Source: Alphaproteobacteria bacterium (GTDB lineage: Bacteria; Pseudomonadota; Alphaproteobacteria; Thalassobaculales; Thalassobaculaceae). From it: 64,000 nt of DNA. Positions within the stretch are counted from its first letter, which is position 1; each line of letters starts with the position of its first letter. The DNA lies in assembly GCA_022822665.1 (NCBI GenBank), contig JAJEAR010000064.1, positions 62,001 to 126,000 on the forward strand, read 5' to 3'. Of the stretch, positions 25,891 to 34,833 are shown piece after piece. The position numbers and the translations under genes are program-made. The notes below the pieces were generated by a model, which worked only from the letters and a program-made list of their open reading frames with translations, searched no databases and was not told the origin of the DNA.

Positions 25891-27537
25891 ATGATGAAAT
25901 CGAAAGGACGACAGACGCTGCGCAGCCTCGCTGTCGCTGCAGCCGCCGCGGTGCTGCTGGCCGGAACCGGGCCGGCCCGTGCCGCAGGAGGCGAATTGCG
26001 GGTCGGCATGACGGCGGCGGACATCCCGCTCTCGTGGGGACAGCCTGACCAGGGGTTCGAGGGCTTCCGCTTCATGGGGCTGATGCTCTACGACGCGCTC
26101 ATCAACTGGGACATGAGCTCGGCCGACAAGGCCTCGGGCCTCATCCCCGGCCTCGCCGAGAGCTGGTCGGTGGGTGAGGAGGACAAGACGAAGTGGACCT
26201 TCAAGCTTCGGCAGGGTGTGAAATTCCACGACGGATCGGACTTCGACGCCGATGCCGTGCTCTGGAACTTCGACCGGCTGTTCGACAAGGACGCGCCGCA
26301 GTACAGCGCCCGGATGGCGTCGCTGGTGAACTTCCGCATCCCGTCCATCGTCTACGATGCGGCCACCAACACCAAGGGCTGGAAGAAGGTCGATTCACAC
26401 ACGGTGGAGTTTACCACCAAGTCGCCGGACAGCTTCTTCCCCTACCAGATCTGCTACATCCTGTTGTCCAGCCCCGCGCAGTTCGACGCTGTCGGTGGTG
26501 ACTGGAACAAGTTCGCCCAGTCGCCGTCCGGCACCGGGCCGTGGAAGCTGGTCCAGATCGTGCCGCGCGAACGCGCCGAGTTCGTGCCGTTCAAGGAGCA
26601 CTGGGATCCGACGCGTCAGCCCAAGCTCGACAAGGTCATCACCATACCGATCCCGGACCCGAACGCGCGCACGGCGGCACTGCTCTCGGGCCAGGTGGAC
26701 TGGATCGAGGCTCCGGCTCCGGACGCCATTCCCAGGCTGAAGCAGCAGGACATGGTGATCTCGTCCAACCTCTACCCGCATGTCTGGTCGTGGCACCTGA
26801 GCCGGGTGGAAGGTTCGCCGTGGAACGATGTCCGCGTCCGCAAGGCTGCCAATCTCGCCATCGACCGGGACGGTATCGTCTCCCTGCTCGGCGGCTATGC
26901 CGTGAAGGCGAGCGGTCACGTCTCGCCGGCCGACCCGTGGTATGGAGCGCCCGGTTTCGAGCTGCGTTACGACCCGGATGCGGCGCGGGCCCTGATGGCG
27001 GAAGCCGGCTACGGCCCCGACAACCCGGTCAAGGTCAAGATGATGATCTCGGCCAGCGGCTCCGGACAGATGCTGCCCCTGCCGATGAACGAGTACATGC
27101 AGCAGAACCTTGCGGAGATCGGCATCGAGGTCGAGTTCGAGGTCATGGAGTGGCAGAGCCTGCTGGACCGCTGGCGCGCGGGCGCCAAGGCCGAACAGGC
27201 CCAGGGCGCGCATGGCATCAATGTCAGCTACACGACCCAGGACCCCTACAGCAGCTTCACCCGCTTCCTGCGCTGCGACCTGCACGCGCCGGCCGGCGTG
27301 AACTGGGGCTATCACTGTGACGAGGAGATGGACGTCCTGCTGAACAATGCCTCGCTGGCGTTCGATCCGGCGGAGCGGGACGGCTGGCTCGCCAAGGTGC
27401 ACACCCGCGAGGTCGACAACGCTCTCTTCCTCTGGGTGGTCCATGACGTGGCGCCGAGGGCGATGACGAAGCAGGTCAAGGGCTTCGTCCAGGCCCGTAA
27501 CTGGTTCCAGTCGCTGACACCGGTCTACATGGAATAG
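25891..27537 (+). CDS. ABC transporter substrate-binding protein, peptide/nickel (SBP family 5), transporter 1
   Basis: 548 residues with a Sec signal (hydrophobic core LAVAAAAAVLLAGTG, cleavage near ARAAG at about 33). KWTFKLRQGVKFHDGSDFDADAVLWNFDR is the family-5 signature, with PSGTGPWKL and VRKAANLAIDRDGIV further on. It binds its ligand in the periplasm. GGGAGGACCA precedes tandem ATG codons (25891 and 25894); either may start. It leads a five-gene cluster with permeases and ATPases. Ligand range in this family extends from di- and oligopeptides to opines and nickel chelates and cannot be chosen here. Confidence 0.93.
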   Translation: MMKSKGRQTLRSLAVAAAAAVLLAGTGPARAAGGELRVGMTAADIPLSWGQPDQGFEGFRFMGLMLYDALINWDMSSADKASGLIPGLAESWSVGEEDKTKWTFKLRQGVKFHDGSDFDADAVLWNFDRLFDKDAPQYSARMASLVNFRIPSIVYDAATNTKGWKKVDSHTVEFTTKSPDSFFPYQICYILLSSPAQFDAVGGDWNKFAQSPSGTGPWKLVQIVPRERAEFVPFKEHWDPTRQPKLDKVITIPIPDPNARTAALLSGQVDWIEAPAPDAIPRLKQQDMVISSNLYPHVWSWHLSRVEGSPWNDVRVRKAANLAIDRDGIVSLLGGYAVKASGHVSPADPWYGAPGFELRYDPDAARALMAEAGYGPDNPVKVKMMISASGSGQMLPLPMNEYMQQNLAEIGIEVEFEVMEWQSLLDRWRAGAKAEQAQGAHGINVSYTTQDPYSSFTRFLRCDLHAPAGVNWGYHCDEEMDVLLNNASLAFDPAERDGWLAKVHTREVDNALFLWVVHDVAPRAMTKQVKGFVQARNWFQSLTPVYME

Positions 27538-27551
27538 GCCGCACACCGGAC

Positions 27552-27599
27552 CGGGCGGTCCGCGGGACGCGGGCCGCCCGTTTCGGCGGGAGACCCGCC
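27552..27599 (+). promoter_or_regulatory. Hairpins downstream of SBP gene, second one covering the permease ribosome-binding site
   Basis: CGGGCGGTCCGC (27552-27563) pairs with GCGGGCCGCCCG (27569-27580), a 12-bp stem with one G-U wobble, followed by TTT. A second stem, GGCGGG (27585-27590) with CCCGCC (27594-27599), occludes the GGGAG ribosome-binding site of the permease gene starting at 27603. This should lower permease synthesis relative to the binding protein (inference). Confidence 0.6.
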
Positions 27600-27602
27600 C
27601 AG

Positions 27603-28556
27603 GTGCTCAACTACATCATCCGCCGCGCCCTCTATGTCATCCCGATCGGACTCGGGGTGACGGTGCTGGTCTTCGCGCTGGTCCACATGTCGCCGGGCGA
27701 TCCGTTGAGCGCGGTCGTGCCGCCCGACGCGCCGGAAGAGATGGTGCAGGAACTGCGCAAGGCCTACGGTTTCGACAAGCCGCTTCCGGTCCAGTACTTC
27801 ACGTGGCTCGGGCGGGTACTGACGGGCGATCTCGGGGTCTCCGTCGCCCGGGGCCGCGAAGTCGTGGAAGAACTGCGCATCGCGGTGCCCAATACCTTCA
27901 TCCTGGCGGCGGGAGGAACCCTGCTCGGGTTCACCCTCGGCGCGATGCTCGGCGGTGTCGCGGGCTATTTCCAGGGCCGCTGGATCGACAAGCTCGCGAC
28001 GTCGGTCGCGATCACCGGCGTCAGCGTGCCGCACTACTGGCTCGGTCTTGTCCTCGTCATCATCTTTTCGGTCGAAATGAACGCCCTGCCCTCCTTCGGC
28101 ATGGGACCTGGAGGCTCGACCGCCTGGGCGTGGGACGCCGAACACATGCGTCACCTGGTGTTGCCGGTCATCACCCTCGCGGTGATTCCGATGGGTCTCA
28201 TCACCCGGACCGTGCGCGCCACCGTCGCCGAGATCCTGAACCAGGAATTCGTTCACGCACTGCACGCCAAGGGCCTGCTGCAGCGTCAGGTGCTGGCCCA
28301 TGTCGTGCGCAACGCCGCTCCGACGACGCTCGCGGTCATGGGCCTTCAGCTCGGCTACCTGCTCGGCGGTTCGATCCTGGTCGAGACAGTCTTCCAGTGG
28401 CCGGGAACCGGTTCGCTGCTCAACAGCGCGATCTTCGAACGCGACCTGCCGCTGCTCCAGGGCACCATTCTCGTGCTCGCCATGTTCTTCGTCCTGCTGA
28501 ACCTCATCGTGGATGTCGTGCAGTCGGCCATCGATCCGCGGATGTCGCGGCGATGA
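27603..28556 (+). CDS. ABC transporter permease, DppB-like, transporter 1
   Basis: 317 residues from a GTG start. It has TM1 at residues about 9-30, the periplasmic MSPGDPLSAVVPPDAPEE loop typical of DppB proteins, five further helices, and the EAA-like cytosolic loop around FVHALHAKGLLQRQVLAHVVRNA near residues 218-240 that contacts the ATPase. The C-terminus IDPRMSRR is usual. Its stop overlaps the ATG of the second permease (ATGA). It forms half of the inner-membrane channel. Confidence 0.94.
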   Translation: MLNYIIRRALYVIPIGLGVTVLVFALVHMSPGDPLSAVVPPDAPEEMVQELRKAYGFDKPLPVQYFTWLGRVLTGDLGVSVARGREVVEELRIAVPNTFILAAGGTLLGFTLGAMLGGVAGYFQGRWIDKLATSVAITGVSVPHYWLGLVLVIIFSVEMNALPSFGMGPGGSTAWAWDAEHMRHLVLPVITLAVIPMGLITRTVRATVAEILNQEFVHALHAKGLLQRQVLAHVVRNAAPTTLAVMGLQLGYLLGGSILVETVFQWPGTGSLLNSAIFERDLPLLQGTILVLAMFFVLLNLIVDVVQSAIDPRMSRR

Positions 28557-29452
28557 CGACCCTCGACTCCAGGCAGCAGGCCACCGTGGACGCGGCCCAG
28601 GTGGCGGTGCAGTCCCGTGGCTACTGGGCGACGGTGGGCGTGCGGATCCGCGACGACAAGGTCACCGTCGCCTGCGGCGTCGTCCTGGCGCTGATCGTGC
28701 TGTCCGCCATCTTCGCCGACCTGATCGCGCTTGCCGACCCCTACAAGGCGAGCATGATCAAGCGCCTCGCCCCGATCGGCACCGACGGTTACCCGCTCGG
28801 CGCCGACGAGATGGGCCGGGACATGCTCACCCGCCTGCTCTACGGCGGCAGGCTTTCACTGTTCATGGGCATCAGTCCGATCGTCATCGCACTCGCCATC
28901 GGCGGCACGCTGGGTCTCGTTGCCGGGTTTCTCGGCGGCCGGGTCAACATGGCGATCATGCGGGTCATGGACGTGTTCTACGCATTTCCGTCCGTCCTGC
29001 TCGCCGTGGCGATTTCCGGCGCACTCGGTGCCGGTATCGGCAACGCGATCGTCTCGCTCACCCTGGTCTTCATCCCGCCGATCACCCGGGTGACCGAAAG
29101 CGTCACCACCCAGGTGCGCTCCCTGGACTACGTGGAGGCCGCCCGGGCAAGCGGGGCCGGCAACCTCACCATCATCCGCGTCCACGTGCTGAGCAACGTC
29201 CTGGGACCGGTCTTCATCTATTCGACCAGCCTCATCAGCGTCAGCATCATCCTGGCGTCGGGACTGAGCTTCCTCGGTCTCGGGACGGAACCGCCCGAAC
29301 CGGAATGGGGTCTCATGCTGAACACGCTCAGGCAGTCGATCTATGTCAATCCCTGGGTTGCCGCCCTTCCCGGCGCGATGATTTTCTTCACCTCCCTGAC
29401 CTTCAACCTGCTGAGCGACGGGCTGCGCAGCGCCATGGACGTACGGCTGTGA
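28553..29452 (+). CDS. ABC transporter permease, DppC-like, transporter 1
   Basis: 299 residues. A cytosolic N-terminal tail of about 35 residues is followed by TM1, the GTDGYPLGADEMGRDMLTRLLYGGR segment that identifies DppC-type permeases (near residues 77-101), five helices, and the EAA loop YVEAARASGAGNLTIIRVHVLSN. The ending LLSDGLRSAMDVRL is the usual C-terminus. It overlaps the upstream permease by four bases and the downstream ATPase by four. Confidence 0.94.
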   Translation: MTTLDSRQQATVDAAQVAVQSRGYWATVGVRIRDDKVTVACGVVLALIVLSAIFADLIALADPYKASMIKRLAPIGTDGYPLGADEMGRDMLTRLLYGGRLSLFMGISPIVIALAIGGTLGLVAGFLGGRVNMAIMRVMDVFYAFPSVLLAVAISGALGAGIGNAIVSLTLVFIPPITRVTESVTTQVRSLDYVEAARASGAGNLTIIRVHVLSNVLGPVFIYSTSLISVSIILASGLSFLGLGTEPPEPEWGLMLNTLRQSIYVNPWVAALPGAMIFFTSLTFNLLSDGLRSAMDVRL

Positions 29453-30489
29453 CCGGACCCGGCCATCTGCCGGAGCGCCAGGAGGCCCTGCTCGCCGTTC
29501 GGGAACTGCGCAAGTATTTCCCGGTCCGCGGCGGCATCCTGAACCGGACCGTGGGCCAGGTGCAGGCCGTGGACGACGTCAACTTCGACGTGCAGCCCGG
29601 AGAGGTGCTGGGCATCGTCGGGGAGTCCGGGTGTGGCAAGTCCACCACGGCGCGCCTGATCATGCACCTGATCCGGGCCGACGCCGGCCGGATCACCTTC
29701 GACGGCGAACCGGTCCGGCCCGACGACACGGCCGCGCTGCGCGAGGTACGGCGGCGGATGCAGATGGTGTTCCAGGACTCCTACTCCTCGCTCAACCCGC
29801 GCCTGCCGATCGAGGACACCATCATGTTCGGGCCGAGGGTCCACGGCGTGTCGGCAAAGGCGGCCCGAACGCGGGCCCGCGAGCTGTTCTCGCTGGTCGG
29901 ACTCGACCCCTCGCAGTTCATTCGCCGGTATCCGCACGAACTGTCGGGCGGACAGCGCCAGCGGGTCAACATCGCCCGCGCCCTCGCGCTCGAACCCCGG
30001 CTGCTCATCCTCGACGAGGCCGTGTCCGCGCTCGACAAGTCAGTCGAGGCCCAGGTGCTGAACCTGCTGCAGGCCCTCAGGCGGGAACTGGGGCTCACCT
30101 ACATCTTCATCTCCCACGACCTGAATGTCGTGCAGTACATGAGCGACCGTGTCCTGGTGATGTACCTTGGCAAGGTGGTGGAGATCGGCCCCACGACCGC
30201 CATCTACAACCGCATGCAGCACCCCTATACCTCGGCACTCCTGTCCGCCATGCCATCGATGGACCCGGACCAGCGCACGGAGACCCCGCCGCTGGTGGGA
30301 GACCCGCCGAACCCGATCGACCCCCCGCCGGGATGCCGTTTCCATACCCGCTGCCGGTTCGCCGAGGACATGTGCCGACACACCGAACCCGGGCTGGAGG
30401 CGGCAGCCGGCGTGCAGGCGGACGGCAGCCACCTCGTCGCCTGCCACATGCGCGTGGCGGGTTCCGGTCACAGTCTGGCGCCGGACTGA
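29449..30489 (+). CDS. ABC transporter ATP-binding protein, DppF-like, transporter 1
   Basis: 346 residues from a GTG overlapping the permease stop. It has Walker [10 protein letters not shown] (about 61-69), Q-loop VFQDSYSSLNPR, signature LSGGQRQR, Walker B LLILDEAVSALD and H-loop ISHDL. The C-terminal oligopeptide domain has PPPGCRFHTRCRFAEDMC. An oddity is Walker B DEA, where the DppF consensus and the two other DppF-like copies in this window have DEP, followed by KSVEAQV instead of VSIQAQV. The catalytic Glu remains, so activity is expected. It pairs with the DppD-like ATPase two bases downstream. Confidence 0.94.
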   Translation: MTGPGHLPERQEALLAVRELRKYFPVRGGILNRTVGQVQAVDDVNFDVQPGEVLGIVGESGCGKSTTARLIMHLIRADAGRITFDGEPVRPDDTAALREVRRRMQMVFQDSYSSLNPRLPIEDTIMFGPRVHGVSAKAARTRARELFSLVGLDPSQFIRRYPHELSGGQRQRVNIARALALEPRLLILDEAVSALDKSVEAQVLNLLQALRRELGLTYIFISHDLNVVQYMSDRVLVMYLGKVVEIGPTTAIYNRMQHPYTSALLSAMPSMDPDQRTETPPLVGDPPNPIDPPPGCRFHTRCRFAEDMCRHTEPGLEAAAGVQADGSHLVACHMRVAGSGHSLAPD

Positions 30490-30491
30490 CC

Positions 30492-31472
30492 ATGGCCGGG
30501 CGCACGACAGGTCCGGTGCTGAGCGCCGAGGATGTCACGGTGCGGTTCACCGGGCGCGATGCCACCGTAAACGCGGTCAATGGCGTCTCGTTCACGCTTG
30601 AGGCCGGAGAAGTGCTGTGCATTCTCGGCGAGTCCGGATCAGGCAAGAGTGTCACTCTGCGCGCGTTGATGCGCCTGCTCCCGGCGCGCCGCACGCAACT
30701 GTCGGGCCGCATCGAGATTGCGGGCCGGGACGTGATGGCGATGGGGCACCGTACGCTTGCGGACCTGCGCGGAACGGAAGTCGGCATGATCTTCCAGGAG
30801 CCGATGGTCGCGTTCGATCCGGTCTACACGGTGGGCCGGCAGATCGCCGAGACCATCATCCGCCACGAGGGAACAAGCCGGGGCGAGGCCCGGCGCCGCG
30901 CGATCGATCTGCTCGACCGGGTGCGCATTCCCTCGCCCGAGCGGCGTCTGAGAGCCTATCCGCACGAGCTGTCCGGCGGCATGCGCCAGAGGGCGATGAT
31001 CGCGCTCGCGCTGTGCTGCAACCCGAGCCTGCTTCTGGCCGACGAGCCGACCACCGCACTCGACGCGACGGTGCAGATCCAGATCCTCCTGCTGCTGAGG
31101 GAACTTCAGCGGGAGCTCGGCATGGCGGTCATCTTCGTGACCCACGACGTGGGCGTGGCGGTCGAGATCGGGGACCGGATCGCGGTGATGTACGGCGGCA
31201 GGTTCGTCGAGACCGGACCGGTGCGCGAGATCATGCACAATCCCAGGCACCCCTATACCCGGGGCCTGCTGTCATCGACCGTGCATGGTTCGCTCCGCGG
31301 CAGGACGCTCGAGGCCATTCCGGGCTCGCCACCGGACATGACACGGCTTCCGCCCGGCTGCGCATTCTCGCCCCGGTGCCAGTTCGCGGAGCCCCGCTGC
31401 GAAACACCGCCGGACGAGTTCCGGCTCACCCCGCACCACATGGTGCGTTGCGTGCGTGCGGCGGACGGCTGA
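30492..31472 (+). CDS. ABC transporter ATP-binding protein, DppD-like, transporter 1
   Basis: 326 residues. Walker A is GESGSGKSV (about 44-52), Q-loop [12 protein letters not shown], signature LSGGMRQR, Walker [14 protein letters not shown]-loop VTHDV. GMRQR and [12 protein letters not shown] mark the DppD branch. The C-terminal domain carries [17 protein letters not shown]. It lies two bases after the DppF-like gene and completes the heterodimeric motor. The next gene, a TauD-type dioxygenase, follows after 164 bases and may share the transcript. Confidence 0.94.
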   Translation: MAGRTTGPVLSAEDVTVRFTGRDATVNAVNGVSFTLEAGEVLCILGESGSGKSVTLRALMRLLPARRTQLSGRIEIAGRDVMAMGHRTLADLRGTEVGMIFQEPMVAFDPVYTVGRQIAETIIRHEGTSRGEARRRAIDLLDRVRIPSPERRLRAYPHELSGGMRQRAMIALALCCNPSLLLADEPTTALDATVQIQILLLLRELQRELGMAVIFVTHDVGVAVEIGDRIAVMYGGRFVETGPVREIMHNPRHPYTRGLLSSTVHGSLRGRTLEAIPGSPPDMTRLPPGCAFSPRCQFAEPRCETPPDEFRLTPHHMVRCVRAADG

Positions 31473-31636
31473 CCGCAGCATTCGGGAGCGGAACGGAGAG
31501 TTCGCGCGGCCATGCCACGGCGGAAACCGTTGACTGGATCGCGGCGCTCGCCCCATATGGAAACCGATACCAGATCGACGCACCGGTGCGCACACCGCGT
31601 CATCGGGACCGAGGGGACGTTACGGGAGAGTGAACC

Positions 31637-32464
31637 ATGAGCTTCGAGACCATCACGGTCAAACCACTGACCGCGCGCATCGGCGCGGAAATTTCCGGGA
31701 TCGATCTCTCGCAGCCGATGGGGAACCGCGAGTTCCAGGAAGTGCACGACGCACTGATGGAGCACCAGGTGATCTTCTTCCGCGACCAGCCGCTTACCGT
31801 CGATCAGCACAAGGATTTTGGGCGCCGGTTCGGGGAGTTGCACATTCACCCCGGTTCTCCGCCGCCGGATGGTCATCCCGAGATCCTGATCGTGCACGCC
31901 GACAAGGATTCCAAGCGGGTTGCCGGCGAGCGCTGGCATTCGGACGTCTCGTGCGACACGGAACCGCCGATGGGCAGCATCCTGCACCTGTGGACGGTAC
32001 CGGAAGCCGGCGGCGACACGCTGTTCTCCAGCATGTACGCGGCCTGGGACGGGCTGTCCGACCGCATGCGGTCCTATCTCGACGGTCTGACCGCCACCCA
32101 TTCGGGTGAGCATGTCTATCGGGGCCGCTACAACTCCGAGCAGTATGACGATGCCGGCCGGGTCTATCCCCAGGCCGTGCACCCGGTGGTCCGCACCCAC
32201 CCGGTGACGGGAAGGAAGTCGCTCTACGTCAATCGGACCTTCACCACGCGGATCAACGAGCTGCCGCGCGAGGAAAGCAACGCCGTTCTGGATTTCCTCT
32301 ACGACCACTGCGAGAAGCCCGACTATCAGGTCAGGTTCAAGTGGCGCCCGGACAGCATCGCCTTCTGGGACAACCGCTGCGTGCAGCACCTGGCGATCTG
32401 GGACTACTACCCGCAGGTGCGTTCGGGATACCGGGTGACCATCAAGGGCGACCGTCCGTTCTGA
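31637..32464 (+). CDS. TauD/TfdA family Fe(II)/2-oxoglutarate-dependent dioxygenase (second copy)
   Basis: 275 residues, strongly similar to the product of 20015-20845 through shared blocks such as FGELHIHP, DVSC, PPMGSIL, GGDTLF, MYAA, HPVVRTHP and YRVTIKGDRP. Metal ligands are His101 and Asp103 (WHSDVS) and His251 (NRCVQHLAIWDYY); Arg266 binds 2-oxoglutarate. GGGAGAG precedes the ATG. It lies downstream of ABC transporter 1 and may act on the imported compound (inference). The gene ends 23 bases inside the convergent thioesterase gene. Confidence 0.93.
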   Translation: MSFETITVKPLTARIGAEISGIDLSQPMGNREFQEVHDALMEHQVIFFRDQPLTVDQHKDFGRRFGELHIHPGSPPPDGHPEILIVHADKDSKRVAGERWHSDVSCDTEPPMGSILHLWTVPEAGGDTLFSSMYAAWDGLSDRMRSYLDGLTATHSGEHVYRGRYNSEQYDDAGRVYPQAVHPVVRTHPVTGRKSLYVNRTFTTRINELPREESNAVLDFLYDHCEKPDYQVRFKWRPDSIAFWDNRCVQHLAIWDYYPQVRSGYRVTIKGDRPF

Positions 32465-32882
32465 CCCCGGCGAGTTTCCAGGTGGCGGTGGCGTGGGCAA
32501 TCAGCCGGTCGCCGCCGTCACTGACCCTCGCCTCCATGAACCCGACCGAGCGTCCGCGGCGCAGGAACCGGCCCTCGCAGGTGGCCGGCCCGAGGGTGAG
32601 CGGGCGCATGAACTGCGTCTTCATCTCCAGCGTCAGGCCCGCGGCCCCGGTGGCATGGCGGATCAGGTGACCCATGGCGACGTCCATGACGGTTGCCAGC
32701 ATGCCGCCGTGGTAGCTGCCCTGCGGGTTGTGAAGGAGCGGCTCGACCGGGAAGCGGATCAGGCAGGTCTCGCCCGGGTAGCTGATGTCGAGCCCGAGCA
32801 TCCGGGTGATGAAGAAGTTTCCGAACTCGTGGCTGTCATCCGCCAGCGCCGCTTCCAGCCGCCGGGCCGTTTCGTCGTGCAT
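32442..32882 (-). CDS. PaaI-like hotdog-fold thioesterase
   Basis: 146 residues. NPQGSYHGGMLATVMDVAMG (about 49-68) is the PaaI/4HBT motif: the HGG turn followed by Asp within the central helix. Two further beta strands contain TLEMKTQFMRPL and GRSVGFMEARV. Such enzymes hydrolyse acyl-CoA esters in the cytosol. The start is chosen by spacing: GGAG lies eight bases before the ATG at 32882 but only two before the ATG at 32888. The 3' ends of this gene and the dioxygenase overlap by 23 bases. Confidence 0.88.
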   Translation of the reverse strand: MHDETARRLEAALADDSHEFGNFFITRMLGLDISYPGETCLIRFPVEPLLHNPQGSYHGGMLATVMDVAMGHLIRHATGAAGLTLEMKTQFMRPLTLGPATCEGRFLRRGRSVGFMEARVSDGGDRLIAHATATWKLAGVRTDGRP

Positions 32883-33080
32883 GGACATTTCTCCGAACCG
32901 TGGGCCTGTGCGAGGCAGAGATGCCATGCCAGGGCGGACCAACGCAAAGCCCCTCCTGCGCGTCGGGGCCCGTCGAATACGCACATGCGCGGGACTGGCC
33001 TTCATTCCGGCAGGTTCCGGAACCGCGCTCGCGGCAGACCCTGACCCCGCCGAACCGAGCCCGTCCGACCCAACGGAGAT

Positions 33081-34691
33081 TCAGTCGCGAGTTTCCGTTG
33101 CCTGCCATTTCCTCCGCTCGGTCTCCGCCTTCACCGTGGAAGTGGCCGGTGTCGCACTTCCGGCCGGATGTGGGGGGTGCAATAGTGCAACCTCGAGCAA
33201 TCGGGCCGGAGGATCGGCGTTCACTGCGTCACCCCGGCCCGAACCCGAAGGCGCCTGACCTCGCCAGGCCGCCTGCCAGCTGGCGAATTCGGATGGCCTG
33301 ACGCCGTACCGCGCGAAATTGCCATCGTGGAGGCTCAGAAGCTCCCGCTCGACAACCTCGCGAAACCGTTCGCGGTGGTCCGGTTCGTCGACATGTTCCT
33401 CGGCCCAGGCACCGATGTGGGTGCTCGCAGCCCTCGTGTCCATGGGTTCACGGATGACTGCCGCGACGAGACCGCGTATCTCCGCATGGTAGTGCGCCGG
33501 AACGGGTCGGGCTCCCCGAGAGACTGGCGCACCGCGGCGTAGCGCGCCGCCGAGCGCCGATAGGCCCGGATGAAGAGGTCGCGGAGCAGTTCGGTTCGCC
33601 TGAGCTCGTACACACCGAGAATGGCCTCGGCGTACATCTCCCTCGGCACCTCCTCGAAGAATAGTGGCGCCAGGTTTGCCCTGATAAGCGGAATGTTCGC
33701 CGCAAGTCTGGACACCCACTTGTTCGCATCGTCGAAGGGAGATTGGGAAGCTGCACGAGCGCGAACAACGCCTGCTCGAACGGATCCCTGATCAGCGAGG
33801 CCATGGCCAGGATCTCGTCGAAACACTCTTCAATGAGGTGCGGCACCTCCAGCGGGCAGAAGACAGAGCCCTCGATTGCAACTGCGATGTGCCGGAGACG
33901 CCCCGGAGCATCGGGATCGGGAAGCAGATTGTCCGCAAGCGCCGGATGCAGGTTGAGAATGGTATGCCGGTTGAAGCCGATGTGCTCCGCGTTCTCGACC
34001 AGGATCTCGATGGCGACCTTGTGGTTCAGGATCATCTGCGCTTCACGCGGATCCCTGCCCTGCGCCTCCTCGCCAATTTCGATGAGGCGCGACGTATCGA
34101 GCAGGGAGTAGGTGTTGCCCTCCACACGGCTCGAGTTCCAGGAAAGGTCGATCAGCAGCCGGTTCAGTATCCGCTTCGCGTAGGTGCCCGCTGGTTGTTC
34201 GCCCGTCCCGGGTGTGCCGATCTCGACCAGCCCTGCCCTGTCCTCGTCGGACAAGAGGAAGCTCTCGTTCGGGCGATAGGAGTCGAGGAAGCCGCGGTCG
34301 TGGCGAACCGGCTTGCGCGATGTGAGAGGCCGGCGGACGCGGGTTCCTAATATCCTTTCCTGCCTCGGAGAGCGGAAAGGCCACCGAAAGCCGCACCAAG
34401 TCCATTGACCCGACGGCCTCCCCGCTCATCATTGGCACAGACAGGTCAATAACCCTGGGCAAACGGTAGCGGGCCCAGCGACCGGATCCTCTCCGTGGCC
34501 AGACGCCGGCCGTCGACGGGGGCCTTCAGACGGTATTGCAGGATCCGGCGCGGCAGTGCGGTGTCAAGCGCGTCGGCGATCTCGGGTGCGGTGATACCCT
34601 CGGGACGCGGCCCCACCACTTCTACGATTGCCTGCAGGCTGCTTTCCTCGATGCGCCGTGCCACCTTCGCGCTCCGAACTTCCGACTCCAT
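33081..34691 (-). pseudogene. Fic-family protein with N-terminal winged helix, broken by four frameshifts
   Basis: Pieces of one gene run in order across frames. 34691-34490 encodes a winged helix (GITAPEIADALDTALPRRI). GRWARYRLPRVIDL follows after a +1 shift near 34490. RKPVRHDRGFLDSYRPNESF and LSWNSSRVEGNTYSLLDT follow a shift near 34343. PFDDANKWVSRLAANIPLI follows a shift near 33738 (four bases missing). HYHAEIRGLVAAVI through the LLSLHDGNFARY segment follows a one-base loss near 33498. Intact relatives read HLPYLQPFxDVNKR at the active site; here it is QLPN...NKW, so the histidine and arginine are also lost. Fic enzymes transfer AMP or similar groups to proteins. I judge it a decayed pseudogene; the exact 3' end is uncertain. 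Confidence 0.85.
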
Positions 34692-34695
34692 CGTG

Positions 34696-34722
34696 CGCGC
34701 AAGATAAGGGATTTAGGCGCAA
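34696..34722. repeat. 27-base direct repeat, copy 1 (at the Fic start)
   Basis: Reads CGCGCAAGATAA, seven bases, AGGCGCAA. The same structure with a different 7-base spacer recurs at 34807-34833. The similarity continues leftward into the first codons of the Fic gene (about 34665-34695), so a larger unit was duplicated. Confidence 0.65.
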
Positions 34723-34806
34723 GTATGTTTGCGCATATGTTCTCTATTGCGCCGAAGACATCGGCAGGCCGCGCCGCGTTCAAGCTCCGGACTCCCGGCT
34801 CCGTCC

Positions 34807-34833
34807 CGCGCAAGATAAACGCCACAGGCGCAA
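34807..34833. repeat. 27-base direct repeat, copy 2
   Basis: Reads CGCGCAAGATAA, seven bases, AGGCGCAA, in the same orientation as copy 1 and 111 bases from it. The adjoining sequence down to about 34770 resembles the Fic start region, but the start codon position reads ACG instead of ATG. Confidence 0.65.

Noticed and set aside
33081..34691. Reading the Fic fragments as several separate small genes
   Set aside because: The fragments line up in the correct order of one Fic protein, with breaks restored by single small indels, so one broken gene is the simpler reading.
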